In this document: positions 38,114-47,528 of the stretch, one piece after another
Position numbering within the stretch: position 1 is the stretch's first letter
How the letters are laid out: each line of letters begins with the position of its first letter
Source of the DNA: JAFDWR01 sp038216655
Lineage (GTDB): Bacteria; Armatimonadota; Fimbriimonadia; Fimbriimonadales; Fimbriimonadaceae
DNA: 64,000 bases
NCBI GenBank assembly: GCA_038216655.1
Contig: JBBQPZ010000021.1
Location: forward strand, 1 to 64,000
Direction of reading: 5' to 3'
The notes under the pieces: model-generated
Database searches by the model: none
Seen by the model: the letters and a program-made list of their open reading frames with translations, nothing else
Told to the model about the DNA's origin: nothing
Made by a program: the position numbers and the translations under genes

Positions 38114-38758
38114 ATGGGATTGCATACGCTCAGGTCAATCGTCGTCGGGTTGCTTTTCGCGGGCATCACCACCCTAAGTTCGGCGCAGCTCTTTGACCTT
38201 CACAACGACTTCGCCGAAGATGCGAATCCGCACAACAACTGGTCGTACGGCAGTAGCAAAACGCCAACTGGTTTCGAACTGTTCACGGAGAATCAACAGG
38301 TTGGTCGGCTCCACACGAGTCGCGGACAGAATGGACTGATCGGCTGGTCGCGGCCAAACAGCATCTTTCCTTACGTTGGCCGAACCGATGGCACAGTCAC
38401 CTTGTACCAGCGATGGCGTCCGGGCGAGATGCTGCTCTGCCCGAGTGTCGAGTATCTCTCGATCGTGCGATGGACGAATCCGAAGCGCACCTCAATCAAG
38501 ATTCGTCTCTTCCTGACCTTCAAGCGCGTGGAAGACGTGACGGCCTATGAGTCGCAGTGGTACGTGGTGGCCAATGGAAAGGTGCTGGCTACGGGCACGA
38601 TGAAAACCGGCAACGAAGAGAAGAGTGTCACCGAAACCCTTAAATTAGCGCCCGGCGCCTCGGTCTCGATCGCGGTCGGCTGCAAAGAGCACATGGATGG
38701 CACGGGCCTTGGCGTCAACGCGGTCATCGTTCCGATGGATAAGGCTCCCACGCGTTAG
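38114..38758 (+). CDS. Exported protein of unknown function
   Basis: 214 residues. Signal peptide (LRSIVVGLLFAGITTLSSAQ), then a soluble jelly-roll-like beta fold (FELFTENQQVGRLHTSRGQN, VTLYQRWRPGEMLLCPSV) as in carbohydrate-binding or lectin-like modules. No catalytic motif. AAAGGAGA 8 nt before the ATG. A hairpin terminator follows at 38771. Confidence 0.8.
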   Translation: MGLHTLRSIVVGLLFAGITTLSSAQLFDLHNDFAEDANPHNNWSYGSSKTPTGFELFTENQQVGRLHTSRGQNGLIGWSRPNSIFPYVGRTDGTVTLYQRWRPGEMLLCPSVEYLSIVRWTNPKRTSIKIRLFLTFKRVEDVTAYESQWYVVANGKVLATGTMKTGNEEKSVTETLKLAPGASVSIAVGCKEHMDGTGLGVNAVIVPMDKAPTR

Positions 38759-38770
38759 GCTCGGATCAGG

Positions 38771-38801
38771 GTTCCCCGGGTACGCGACCTACCCGAGGAA
38801 C
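38771..38801. terminator. Bidirectional hairpin terminator
   Basis: GTTCCCCGGGTA pairs with TACCCGAGGAAC (11 of 12) around a 7-nt loop, between two converging stops (38758 and 38817). Confidence 0.75.
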
Positions 38802-38816
38802 TCCCGTCAGTGCCGT

Positions 38817-39875
38817 TCAGCGACGTCGGCGTCGCTTGATCACGAGCAGTAGACCGCCTCCGAGAGCGAGCATACTTGCGGGCTCGGGAGTCGTCTCGAA
38901 CGGGTGATAGAACCCGCAGTCGCCGTTCTTGAGCGAGATACGCACGATCGAGTTCTCGGCGTTGGTGACGCCGTTGTCCCAGTGGGTCCCCACACCCGGC
39001 GTGGCGCCGTGGAGGCTTCCGTTCTCGTTTACGCTCACGTAGAACGCGCAGTCGGGACCGACCTCGGCGAGGTCGCCGTAGCTGCCGGCTCCGGTGGCGA
39101 TGTCGGTCTGGCTTGCCAGGCTCGTGTAACCGGGATTGAACACGTATTTAGTGATCGTGCCATCGTTGTTGTTGGCGAAGATCATGCCGGAGTTGATGCC
39201 GTCACCGAACGCAAGGCCATCGGGGAAGTGAACGCAGTTAACCGTGGTTAGCGTGGTTCCGGTGTTGCTGATCACGATGAGTTGGTTGAGCGCCTGGCCC
39301 GCGAGGGCGAGGTTGCCGAGGGGGTCGACGGCGATGTCGTCGATCAGGCCCGCCGCCGTGTAGATGTGCTGGTTGATGTTGGTGGACGGGTCGTAGATGT
39401 AGACCTCGTTGGTTCCTCCGCCCGCTACGTAGGCGATGCGGCCATCGGCCATCGCGTGGACGCCGTAGCCACCGCCACCCGTGGCGGTCGCGGCGAGGGA
39501 CGTGGCACCCGCGCCCCAATTGCTCGGGTCGAAGCGCTGCAGACCGCCGGAGGTCATCGTGTAGATGTAGCCATCGTTACCGTTCGCCATGCCATAGCCA
39601 TCGCCGGCGAGTCCGGAGATGGTGTGGGTCGTATAGCCGTGGACGTTGGTGCCCTGGTGGATGGCGTTCTGGGTTGTGCTGTACTCGTAGATGTTGGCTC
39701 CGTCACGGGTGAGGAGCGCGCCGGCGCTGGTCCAGGCCATGCCCGGGCCGCCGACCAGGGGACCGGTGTAGATCTCCTGCTGATAAGCGGAGTCGAGGAA
39801 CGGGAACTGGACCGCCTGGGCGCTCGCCGCCATGATAAGCAGTGACGCCGATGTCAAAAGTGTCGAATGTCGCAT
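38817..39875 (-). CDS. PEP-CTERM protein with propeller-like body
   Basis: 352 residues. Signal peptide (LLTSASLLIMAASAQA) and a body of repeated strands resembling an NHL/SGL propeller (YTHTISGLAGDGYGMANGND is replaced here by similar GYGMANGNDGYIYTM units). C-terminus TTPEPASMLALGGGLLLV then RRRRR: exosortase sorting signal. Start ATG 39875, with GAGG 6-7 nt before it; an upstream extension of 22 codons was dropped. One of three PEP-CTERM genes in the window. Confidence 0.85.
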   Translation of the reverse strand: MRHSTLLTSASLLIMAASAQAVQFPFLDSAYQQEIYTGPLVGGPGMAWTSAGALLTRDGANIYEYSTTQNAIHQGTNVHGYTTHTISGLAGDGYGMANGNDGYIYTMTSGGLQRFDPSNWGAGATSLAATATGGGGYGVHAMADGRIAYVAGGGTNEVYIYDPSTNINQHIYTAAGLIDDIAVDPLGNLALAGQALNQLIVISNTGTTLTTVNCVHFPDGLAFGDGINSGMIFANNNDGTITKYVFNPGYTSLASQTDIATGAGSYGDLAEVGPDCAFYVSVNENGSLHGATPGVGTHWDNGVTNAENSIVRISLKNGDCGFYHPFETTPEPASMLALGGGLLLVIKRRRRR

Positions 39876-39989
39876 TGGTGACCTCACGCGGGCATAGTTG
39901 CCCTTATCGGCTATTGCGTGACACGGGTTAATTTGTGACATTCACAAGAAGATAAATTTCGGGTCACTCGCTTCCCGCTACACTGCAGA

Positions 39990-40439
39990 GTGCGCTTAAC
40001 ACTTCTGTTTCTCCCCCTGCTGCTGATCGGCTGCGGGGCACCTCCTCCAGGAATTACTGCGCGCAATGCCGCAAATCCCGGGGCACCGGCCGGAGCGCCG
40101 ACCACGGTCGCCGCCGATGATCGCCTTTATGGAGCCTGGCAGTTTAGCGGGGCGATGTACAAGGACGATAAGGGCGAGGTCAAGTCGGGGCTGGTCTCGG
40201 GGGACATCGAGTTCCGTCGGGACGGGACCTGCAGTGGGACGCGGAAGATCGGGACGATCATGGGACCGCTTGAACCGACCTACTCTCTTAGCGGGGGCCG
40301 GTTGACAATTGCGTCGGAAGGCGACGTACATTACGCGTGGGAAATCACTTCGGCCCAAGAGGGCGGGAAGGATATCTGGCTGCTATCGCTCAACAGCGAT
40401 GGGATCAACTACCAGCTCATGCGGCTGAAGAACCCCTAA
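39990..40439 (+). CDS. Lipoprotein, lipocalin-like
   Basis: 149 residues. Lipobox LLIGC (Cys about 15) with a short hydrophobic start (MRLTLLFLPL). The body YGAWQFSGAMYKDDKGEVKS and SLSGGRLTIASEGDVHY reads like the lipocalin-like domain that measures or binds small ligands. GTG start; TACACT lies 5 nt upstream and no Shine-Dalgarno is present, consistent with a leaderless transcript. Confidence 0.8.
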   Translation: MRLTLLFLPLLLIGCGAPPPGITARNAANPGAPAGAPTTVAADDRLYGAWQFSGAMYKDDKGEVKSGLVSGDIEFRRDGTCSGTRKIGTIMGPLEPTYSLSGGRLTIASEGDVHYAWEITSAQEGGKDIWLLSLNSDGINYQLMRLKNP

Positions 40440-40458
40440 TTCGTTCGGTTCGGTTGAC

Positions 40459-40995
40459 TTGAATTCGACTGATGAAGCAAGGAAAGATCTCGATCGCCTC
40501 GTCGCCGCTGGCGATGTGCATCCGATGGTGCGGATTTACTCGGCAATTCTTGCCTATCGTGGCGGGCGACCGGGAGAGGGCCCGTCTGAGCTACGTGACC
40601 TCGAGTCCCGCTCGGACCCGATGACCGAACTTCCGGTGCTTGCTTTAGCTGTCTACCTCGACGCAAGCCTCGAAGCGGACGTGCGCCGAGTTATCCAGGC
40701 TTGCATCGATGCTCCCGAAGGCTCTCCGACCTTTCTTGCCGAAGTGGTAGAGATCTTACTAAGAGCCAAGAGGCTGGCTGATGCGAAGGACGTGCATCAT
40801 GCCGCGACAAAGTTGTTTCCCGAGGTGCCAGTACTCCGAGTTTTGGAGGCCCGGATCGCTCTGCTCGAAGGGGACAAGGAGCTGGGGCGCCGTATCTTTC
40901 AGAAGTTGCCACGCGGCTATCGTGTTCCGCAAGTTGGCCTCGGAAGGTTGCTCTGGCTAGTTGTCAAGCGGCTAATTCGTGGACCGAAGAAATGA
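40459..40995 (+). CDS. TPR-like soluble protein
   Basis: 178 residues, mostly helical, with TPR-like spacing (YSAILAYRGGRPGEGPSELR, LLRAKRLADAKDVHHAATKL). Twenty nt after the lipoprotein gene and so probably co-transcribed. TTG start at 40459 is the only upstream start in frame and has no clear ribosome site. Probably a protein-protein scaffold; partner unknown. Confidence 0.7.
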   Translation: MNSTDEARKDLDRLVAAGDVHPMVRIYSAILAYRGGRPGEGPSELRDLESRSDPMTELPVLALAVYLDASLEADVRRVIQACIDAPEGSPTFLAEVVEILLRAKRLADAKDVHHAATKLFPEVPVLRVLEARIALLEGDKELGRRIFQKLPRGYRVPQVGLGRLLWLVVKRLIRGPKK

Positions 40996-41014
40996 GTATC
41001 GAGGGCCGCAATGC

Positions 41015-41044
41015 CCTCCTGCGCGGTCGTCTCCGCGCAGGAGG
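41015..41044. terminator. Bidirectional hairpin terminator
   Basis: CCTCCTGCGCGG and CCGCGCAGGAGG are a perfect 12-bp stem with a 6-nt loop, between converging genes (40995 and 41054). Confidence 0.8.
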
Positions 41045-41053
41045 CTTTGGCGT

Positions 41054-41803
41054 TTACTTGGCGCCGCGGCGACGCGGACGGGCAAAGATCGCCAGGCCGA
41101 TCGCGCCGGCGATGAGCGTCATTGGCTCGGGGACCGGGGTCGCGTTGACGTGCATGTCGTCGAGCGCGAGTGCGTGGCGGCTGGCGTTGCCGACGTGCAG
41201 CCAGCGGACCCAGACGTCGGTGCCGTTGAGCCAGTTCAGACCGGTGATGGTGCCGTTCGGGTTGGCCTCGTTGACGGGGAGGTTGCCGTTGAGCGGACCC
41301 GCGCCGACGTTGCTGACCGAGTTGAAGTCGAGCGGGTTGAACGACGTCCAGTTGCCGGAGAACAGGCTGGTCGCGTTGGTGCTGTAGGAGAAGCTGAGGA
41401 CGTCGGTCAGGGCGAATCCGCCGTCGCGCCACTGCTCACCGGTGTAGTTGAGGGTCAGGGCGCTGAACGTGCCGCCGGAGGCGTTGTTGATGCGCATTCC
41501 GTAGACGATCAGGGCGCCGGGGAGGGCGACCGAGCCGAGCGCTCGCTCCGGGGAGGGCATTTGGCCCTCGCTGTATTGGCCGGAGGCCGCGAGCGTGCCG
41601 TTGTCGGCGTCGTAGCTGGTCTGGTTCGAGTACCAACCTTGCATGGTGGGGGCCGGGTTGTTGTCGACCCACGGGTTTCCGAGGCCGTTCGGAGCGAGGT
41701 TGTCGAAGTTTTGGTAGTAGGTGCCGGGTCCGGTCAGGACGACCTGGGCGGAGGCGGAGGCGACGACGAGGGTCAAGGCGGCGATGGCAAACGTGAACTT
41801 CAT
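41054..41803 (-). CDS. PEP-CTERM sorted protein
   Basis: 249 residues. Signal peptide (MKFTFAIAALTLVVASASAQ), a jelly-roll-like body (LTGPGTYYQNFDNLAPNGLG) as in carbohydrate-binding or peptidase-associated modules, and the C-terminus VPEPMTLIAGAIGLAIFARP then RRRGAK. AGAGGA before the ATG decides this start against a longer frame. Confidence 0.85.
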   Translation of the reverse strand: MKFTFAIAALTLVVASASAQVVLTGPGTYYQNFDNLAPNGLGNPWVDNNPAPTMQGWYSNQTSYDADNGTLAASGQYSEGQMPSPERALGSVALPGALIVYGMRINNASGGTFSALTLNYTGEQWRDGGFALTDVLSFSYSTNATSLFSGNWTSFNPLDFNSVSNVGAGPLNGNLPVNEANPNGTITGLNWLNGTDVWVRWLHVGNASRHALALDDMHVNATPVPEPMTLIAGAIGLAIFARPRRRGAK

Positions 41804-42048
41804 TGGAATCTTCCTCTCCCGCCTTACTTTTTTGTTAAGGCGATGGAAGGGCAGACTTAGTGCAGGATTGTTTCCGGTGAAGCCGTGGTCACAAAGGCCC
41901 ATGTTGAGGCTGGCGGGTCGCGCGACCCAGATCTTGCCTGATCGTGGGCTGCGGGTCAGGGTTGCTTTGGGTCACCTTGAAACCCACGCACCTGGCAGCG
42001 AGGGTCAGAACGGGTGATCGGTATCCGAGCACGACCAGCCGAGATACC

Positions 42049-43026
42049 TCAGATCCCCGACTTGCTGAGGCTGTGGCTTCGGAGGGGGATGTTCTGGCTG
42101 GAGATTGAGGCCGAGCGTCCGGGCACGATGTCCGAGGCCTTGGGTGGAGGCTTTAAGAACTCGCCCTGAATACCCTCAACTCGCAGTTCTCCGGTCGGCG
42201 TGATTTCGAGAAAAGCGTAGAGCGGCTTCGAGTAAGGCTGCATGCCGTTGTACCAAAAGTAGCTTGCCGAATTGACGCAGTAGCAGGGCATCTGCTCGTA
42301 AGATTGAAGCCAATCGACGTGCATATGCCCGCAGAGGCAGGCGGCGACGGCACCCCGCGGGTTGGCTTCGGCGGCACTGGAGATGACGTTCAGGACTTCG
42401 ACCTGCTCGGCGGGTAGAGACTGGCCCGGGACGGCGAAACCGAGGGGCTGGTGCGAAATGAGGATGACTGGTTCGCGCGAACTGCGCAGTTCTCGATCAA
42501 GCCACTCGAGCTGCTCGGGGTCTGCCCAGTTGCACGCGGCGCCATCGGTGAAGTAGTTGCCACTTGCGTACGAGACGAGCTTGCCGTCCTTCTTGAAGTG
42601 GTTGAGGTCGAGCACGACAAAACGGTAGCCGCCTATCACGCTCGCGTAGTATCGGTGTTTCATGCCCCAGCAGCGGATCGCCGCGTTCTTGTCGCACTTG
42701 TCCATGTCGTGGTTGCCCAGAACGTGGAGCTTGGGCATGCTGAGCTGGCTCCAGAGGTCGAGTACTTCTTTGGAATCCGGCTGGGAGTAACAGAAATCGC
42801 CCATCTGGATGGTGAAGTCGATGTGCTTGCGCTTGTGAACGGCGCTGACAAACGCTTCGAGTCGGCTCTTGGCGTCCCGGGCGAGGCCGTGGTGGAGGTC
42901 GGTGATGACCGCGATGTGGAGCGACTTGGGGCGAGGGGCGTTGAGTCGCAGCGCGATGTTCCTAGTGGGACGGAAGGTAGAGGCCGCGCCATAGAGGCCA
43001 GCCCGGAGGAGTTCGCGGCGGGTCAT
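42049..43026 (-). CDS. Exported metallophosphoesterase
   Basis: 325 residues. Calcineurin-like fold with the metal motifs in order: ITDLHHG (DxH), QMGDFCYS (GD), LGNHDMD (GNHD), ISHQPLG (H), CGHMHVD (GHxH). The N-terminus TRRELLRAG looks like a twin-arginine signal, so the folded enzyme would be exported with its metals. Substrate unknown (phosphodiester or monoester). GATAAT lies 6 nt before the ATG with no Shine-Dalgarno. Confidence 0.9.
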   Translation of the reverse strand: MTRRELLRAGLYGAASTFRPTRNIALRLNAPRPKSLHIAVITDLHHGLARDAKSRLEAFVSAVHKRKHIDFTIQMGDFCYSQPDSKEVLDLWSQLSMPKLHVLGNHDMDKCDKNAAIRCWGMKHRYYASVIGGYRFVVLDLNHFKKDGKLVSYASGNYFTDGAACNWADPEQLEWLDRELRSSREPVILISHQPLGFAVPGQSLPAEQVEVLNVISSAAEANPRGAVAACLCGHMHVDWLQSYEQMPCYCVNSASYFWYNGMQPYSKPLYAFLEITPTGELRVEGIQGEFLKPPPKASDIVPGRSASISSQNIPLRSHSLSKSGI

Positions 43027-43119
43027 GCTGGCATTATCGCATTGGGTTGGTGATTCGCTGCTCGCTACTCGCTACTCGGTAAAGGGCGAGCGATTCGTGA
43101 GGACCGTTTAGAGGTCACG

Positions 43120-43635
43120 CTAGTTGTCCGGAGTGTCTTCGCCGAGGATGTGGCGGATCGTGTAGATCTGGCCGATGTGGTAGGCGACGTGATAAGCGGC
43201 GAATCTTAGGCGGGTTTCGACGTCCGGGGCGGCTTCGGACCATTCGTCCTGGAAGCGGTGGTCGGGTCCCTTGTCGTAGCCATCGAGGGCGGTCAGGATC
43301 CTCTGATGTTGGTCTCGCCAGCTCTGCTTGACTTCCTGCGGGTTCATCGCGAGGAGTTCTGGCTTTGGCGGATGCTCGAGGATCGTTGGTGGCCAGCCGT
43401 AGGGGTCTCGGAGCATCAGGTGATCGCCCCAGTCTTCTTTCGGGACCCCGAGGAGGTAGCGGAGGATGATCGAGGCTTCGGAGTAGACGGTGTGCGCGGC
43501 GATCTCGGCGATCGAGATCGTGTTTTGGTTGGGTCGGTGATGGAGGGTGTCGAGGCTAAGTCCTTCGAAGGCCATGTCGAGGTCTACAAAGCTCCAGTCC
43601 CAGGCTCGAATCAGGGTCGCGACGGTCGGATGCAT
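43120..43635 (-). CDS. DinB-like four-helix protein
   Basis: 171 residues, helix-rich, DinB/DUF664-like: one His in IAAHTVYSE and the HVAYHIGQIY (HxxxH) pair give the metal triad of this fold. These proteins are often thiol-transferases or metal-dependent hydrolases of unknown substrate. It starts at ATG 43635, 22 nt after the papain-like gene upstream, with AGGAG directly before it; the frame stays open much further up in noise. Confidence 0.8.
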   Translation of the reverse strand: MHPTVATLIRAWDWSFVDLDMAFEGLSLDTLHHRPNQNTISIAEIAAHTVYSEASIILRYLLGVPKEDWGDHLMLRDPYGWPPTILEHPPKPELLAMNPQEVKQSWRDQHQRILTALDGYDKGPDHRFQDEWSEAAPDVETRLRFAAYHVAYHIGQIYTIRHILGEDTPDN

Positions 43636-43657
43636 ACTCCTAGTTGCCGTTGGTTCG

Positions 43658-44779
43658 CTAAGAGTGATGGATCTCGGCGACGTAGGAGGCGTGGTCCGTC
43701 GTGAAGTACACCAGGGGTGTTCCGTTCTGATCGTAGAGCCATTGGATGCCGCTGCCACGCCCGCTGATGACGATGCGCGTGACGTTCCAGGCTTCGGGAT
43801 GGATGCCGCGCTTGAAGTTCGTCTTGAACTCGACGCTGCGTAGCTGGCTCGCTCGGATCGGGGTCTTGAGCTCGATCGGGACGCACATGTCGTAGTCGGC
43901 AATCCAGTGGGAGCCGTTGTTCAGGTTGTAGAGTGTCTCGCCTTGGCCCTCGATCTTGATCGCGACCTGGCAGTCGTCACCCATGCCGCGGAGGTCGTCA
44001 GACCCGGTCCAAACCTGGATGAGCAGATAGTGAATAAGCCCGTCGCTAGCGTCTGCGGGTTCGATGATTGCGGGAGGCGCGGCGTTACGGTACCGGTCGT
44101 CGACGAAGTAAGTGAGGTAGCGCTCATTGGGAGCATCCTTGCCTGCTGACATCGTGTAGCACTGATGAGCCACGTCGGGACGCAGATAGCTCATCTGACC
44201 GGGGCTATTGGGATCGTAGCAAACGATCTGCAGGTCCTCACGGTAGTCGCCTAGGGCACCTTGATAGCGTCCGTAATCATATCCGATGGCCAAGACTTGG
44301 TGGCCGAGGCCCGCGCCATTCATCGGCGCGAGTCCGAGTTGGACCGGGGAGCCGGCGTCGATTCCCCTCTTGACCTCGCCGAGGCGGAGATCGTTTCGGA
44401 GTCCGCGCTCAAAAAGTTCTTTGTTCTTGCCGCCGTTGGGGTTGGTGAGGGAGACGTCGGTCCACCGGTCGAGGTTGCTGGCCAGCGACGTGGCTTCGCG
44501 GTTGAAGATGTAGGTGTGAAGGGGAGAGCCGACAGCAGGTCGGTAGTCGAGGCGGGGGATCTTGCGCCCGGTGAGAAAGTAGTCCAGGGAAGCGTAGACC
44601 ATGCCTCCGCAGAGGCCTCCAGTGTGGAAGTTGACGAACGGGACGTTGTCGTTCTTGAAGTCGTTCTTGAACATGAACCCGTGGATGCGCGGGTCGAACT
44701 TGGTCCTTGCCGATTGGGCGTAGCACAGGGTGGTAATGGCCGCGCCGATGAGGAGGGTAGTCAGCAAGGATCGCTTCAT
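43658..44779 (-). CDS. Exported papain/C39-like protein, unknown
   Basis: 373 residues. Signal peptide (LLTTLLIGAAITTLCYAQ). Then GGLCGGMVYASLDYF (candidate nucleophile Cys near residue 57), LGHQVLAIGYDYG (candidate His) and IVCYDPNSPG (candidate Asp/Asn): order and spacing of a papain-like C39-type peptidase. A second half (from about residue 245) is beta-rich. Activity is inferred only. TATGCT 5 nt before the ATG; no Shine-Dalgarno. Confidence 0.7.
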   Translation of the reverse strand: MKRSLLTTLLIGAAITTLCYAQSARTKFDPRIHGFMFKNDFKNDNVPFVNFHTGGLCGGMVYASLDYFLTGRKIPRLDYRPAVGSPLHTYIFNREATSLASNLDRWTDVSLTNPNGGKNKELFERGLRNDLRLGEVKRGIDAGSPVQLGLAPMNGAGLGHQVLAIGYDYGRYQGALGDYREDLQIVCYDPNSPGQMSYLRPDVAHQCYTMSAGKDAPNERYLTYFVDDRYRNAAPPAIIEPADASDGLIHYLLIQVWTGSDDLRGMGDDCQVAIKIEGQGETLYNLNNGSHWIADYDMCVPIELKTPIRASQLRSVEFKTNFKRGIHPEAWNVTRIVISGRGSGIQWLYDQNGTPLVYFTTDHASYVAEIHHS

Positions 44780-44945
44780 GCCTCAGCATACGCTGGTTTT
44801 TGAAATATCCTGGCAGAAAGTACGGTCCCTAGAAATGTAAGGAGTGTCTAGGCCTACGTTTGATAGGTTGCGATCGGGAGATTAGGGGGAAGGAGGAGGT
44901 GATGACAGGTTCACGACAGGCCAGGGCTGTTCCCGCCGTCGTCGC

Positions 44946-46415
44946 CTAGCCGTAGGCTTCGTCTTGCTCGATCTTGCTCAGCACCCAATCGAAGTCGCCG
45001 CGGGTGATTTTGCCTCCGCAGTGGGTGCAGTCGCCGGCCATGTTGACGGAGAGCGGAGCTCCGCAGTTGGGACAGGTTTGGGCGTCCTTGTCGTTTTCCT
45101 TGGCCCCCTTGCCGCGGATGAAGGTCCAGTATTCGCTGAAGGGCCGGGGCGAGGAGTTGGAGCCTTTGACCACCTTGTTCTGGGCGTCGACGGTGAAGTC
45201 GAGCATCTGCGCGAAGATGCGCACGGTGATTGCGTCGCAGAAGGGGTCAGTTTGGAACTTGACGAACTCGACCGTTTCGACCTCAATCTGGTCAAGCACG
45301 TTCCGTAGGTTCTGGGACTTGTAGGCCTCGATCCAGTAGCGGTGCATCTGGAACATGCTGTCGGTCTCGTAGGGGCGGGCGTCCTCCCACTTGAGCGACG
45401 ACCAGGCGCTTTGAAGCGCTAGGAAAATGGCACGGAAGCGGGTCTCGGCGTGGCTCTTGGAGAACTCCGGGTTTCGGGCGAGGAACTCGGCCTGGGCCTC
45501 GTCGAAGTTCGGTTGGTACACGGTTGGGAAGTCGGTGCCTTCTTCGGGGACATCGGAGGTGAGGAGCGGGCCTCGGGATTCCTTTTGGAGGACGCTGATG
45601 TCGGTTACGAACCAGGCGAAGTCGCCGCCGGTGATCTTGACGCCGCAATATTGGCAGCGGCCGTCGTCGGTCTTCTCGAGCCCGCCGCCGCACTTGGGGC
45701 AGTGGAGCGCGGTGATCTGGTCGGGCTTGGGCGAGAGGACATCTCGCTTCCGGCTAAAGGTCCACTGCTCGATGACGTAGAAGCCGTTCTCCTTCCCCTT
45801 GAAATTGACCTCGGTGTAGTTGGTCTCGAAGGTGACGGTGATCGTTACCGTCTCGTTTGCATCCGGGTCGGAGACCGAATCGATCTGGGATCGCCCGACG
45901 ATCACGCCTTTGACGTCTTGGATGGCCGGCGGGGCCGGGACGAGCTGGGCGAGGGCGGTTGGGTCGGCGTAGGACGTGTAGTTGTTCAGGTCGCCTCGGC
46001 CTCGGGCCTCGTGCATCTTGCCGTAGAGCGCGTAGACGAAGTCGTTGAACGAGATCTCCGAGAAGTTCGGATCGTACTTGCCGATCTTGGCCAGGTTCGA
46101 TCTTGCGTCCTGCTGGGCTGCGGTGTCGGTTGAGGTGCCGGCGGACGAGTAGGAGGCGGGTTTGCCGCCGTTCTTGTTGAGCCACCAGAGCCCGATGATG
46201 ATCGCGATGGTGAGCGGGATGCCTACCGTGGGGTGGTAGATGATCAGCTCGATCAGCCAGATGATGAGCTGGAGGAAGAAGCCGCCGTCGCCGCCGCCTC
46301 CGCCGCTGTGGCCGCCGGAGAACGACTCTCCGCCGCCGACTCGGGCGATGGCCGTTGCGGCGAGGAGGAGGCCGAGGATGACGAGTCCTTGCTTTGGACC
46401 GAGGCGAGGGATCAT
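44946..46415 (-). CDS. Zinc-ribbon membrane protein, two Tim44-like domains
   Basis: 489 residues. N-terminal signal-anchor (GLVILGLLLAATAIA), a Gly/Ser/His linker, a second membrane helix (about 63-80), then two similar halves. Each is a Tim44-like fold (KIGKYDPNFSEISFNDFVY; YQPNFDEAQAEFLARNPEF) that ends in a zinc ribbon (CPKCGGGLEKTDDGRCQYCG; CPNCGAPLSVNMAGDCTHCG). The pair suggests domain duplication. Function unknown: Tim44-like proteins bind membranes or partner proteins. Starts with an ATGA overlap on the TPM protein, so the two act together. Confidence 0.85.
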   Translation of the reverse strand: MIPRLGPKQGLVILGLLLAATAIARVGGGESFSGGHSGGGGGDGGFFLQLIIWLIELIIYHPTVGIPLTIAIIIGLWWLNKNGGKPASYSSAGTSTDTAAQQDARSNLAKIGKYDPNFSEISFNDFVYALYGKMHEARGRGDLNNYTSYADPTALAQLVPAPPAIQDVKGVIVGRSQIDSVSDPDANETVTITVTFETNYTEVNFKGKENGFYVIEQWTFSRKRDVLSPKPDQITALHCPKCGGGLEKTDDGRCQYCGVKITGGDFAWFVTDISVLQKESRGPLLTSDVPEEGTDFPTVYQPNFDEAQAEFLARNPEFSKSHAETRFRAIFLALQSAWSSLKWEDARPYETDSMFQMHRYWIEAYKSQNLRNVLDQIEVETVEFVKFQTDPFCDAITVRIFAQMLDFTVDAQNKVVKGSNSSPRPFSEYWTFIRGKGAKENDKDAQTCPNCGAPLSVNMAGDCTHCGGKITRGDFDWVLSKIEQDEAYG

Positions 46416-47035
46416 GGTTGTCGCCTCGGCCGGTCGGGTAGCTCGTTCGGGTTGTCTTCGGTTGGCGGGAGGCATCGGCCGAGCACGTGGCAGAGCATGT
46501 CGAGCCCTTCCAGCAGCGCCTTGCCTGGGTCGGGCTGGCGGAACATGTGGCGGATCTTGTCGACCGCGTGGCCCCAGTCTTGGGCGACGACGGCGATGGT
46601 GACGCCCGTGTCGGTTCTCACGATTGTGGTTTGCTCGAGCCAGGAGACGTAGATGAGGAGGCCGGTGCGGGCTCTCGTGGTTCCTACTTTGTCGCGGACG
46701 AAGGCGGCGTTGGCGGCGGCGTCTACCTGCTTCCGCCTTCGCTTTGGGCTCGTGAGGAGGCGGGTGAGGCCGGGGAGCCACCAGCTTAGTCCCCATCCGA
46801 TGCCGAAGAAGATGGGGACGTCGACGGCGACGGTCCACTCGGTTTGGTGCCACGGTCCGAAGAGGATGCCGAGGAGGCCGATGTAGGCGAGGACGGAGGC
46901 GCAGATGAGGTGGACGTCTCGGTAGTGGCCGGAGGACGGCTCGACCACGACGACGATCTCGGCGCTCGTGCAGAGCTCCACGGCGGCGACCTTCTCGGTC
47001 AGCCGCTCGTAATAGGCCTCATCGAATCGATGCAT
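46412..47035 (-). CDS. TPM-domain protein
   Basis: 207 residues. TPM/Psb32-like domain: STSAEIVVVVEPSSGHYRDV-type start (here CTSAEIVVVVEP) with a membrane pair (about 45-95). Related proteins take part in membrane-protein repair in photosystem II, but bacterial members have unknown substrates. Translationally coupled to the Tim44-like protein downstream. Confidence 0.8.
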   Translation of the reverse strand: MHRFDEAYYERLTEKVAAVELCTSAEIVVVVEPSSGHYRDVHLICASVLAYIGLLGILFGPWHQTEWTVAVDVPIFFGIGWGLSWWLPGLTRLLTSPKRRRKQVDAAANAAFVRDKVGTTRARTGLLIYVSWLEQTTIVRTDTGVTIAVVAQDWGHAVDKIRHMFRQPDPGKALLEGLDMLCHVLGRCLPPTEDNPNELPDRPRRQP

Positions 47036-47528
47036 CCCGTTTGCGATTATGGCCGAGTCTCTGTCTTGCTTCGATCTGATTGTCCCAGGCTCGTGCGGAG
47101 ACGGTTACCCTGACTCAAGCCCGATCGATTCAAAGCGCGAGCAAGCTCGAACCTGAAAGTGGAAATTCTGAGAATTCTCGCAATTCCTGCTGCACGTGCT
47201 TACCCAGATTGGGAATGTGGGAATGTGGGCTTTTTTGGGTCGGCTTGTCTGCGTTGGCGGGTTGCATCTACAGTCTGTTGGCTCTGGGAGAGAGGAAAGT
47301 CAACTAGGTTTCTTCTGGCCTGCTTTCGGTTTGGGGGGTGTGTGGCCGGGTCCGGTCGAGCAAGCTCGACGCACTCCCAAAGGCGGATTCTGGCACCCCT
47401 TCAGGGTGCGGGATTGGGTGGCCGGTGACCCGGGATCGCCGGAGCGACCGCCGGGCTATTTTCTGGGACCTCTTCGAGGTCGGGATTCCAGGCGTCACCT
47501 CGTGGGTTTCGGAATCTGGGTGGATTTA

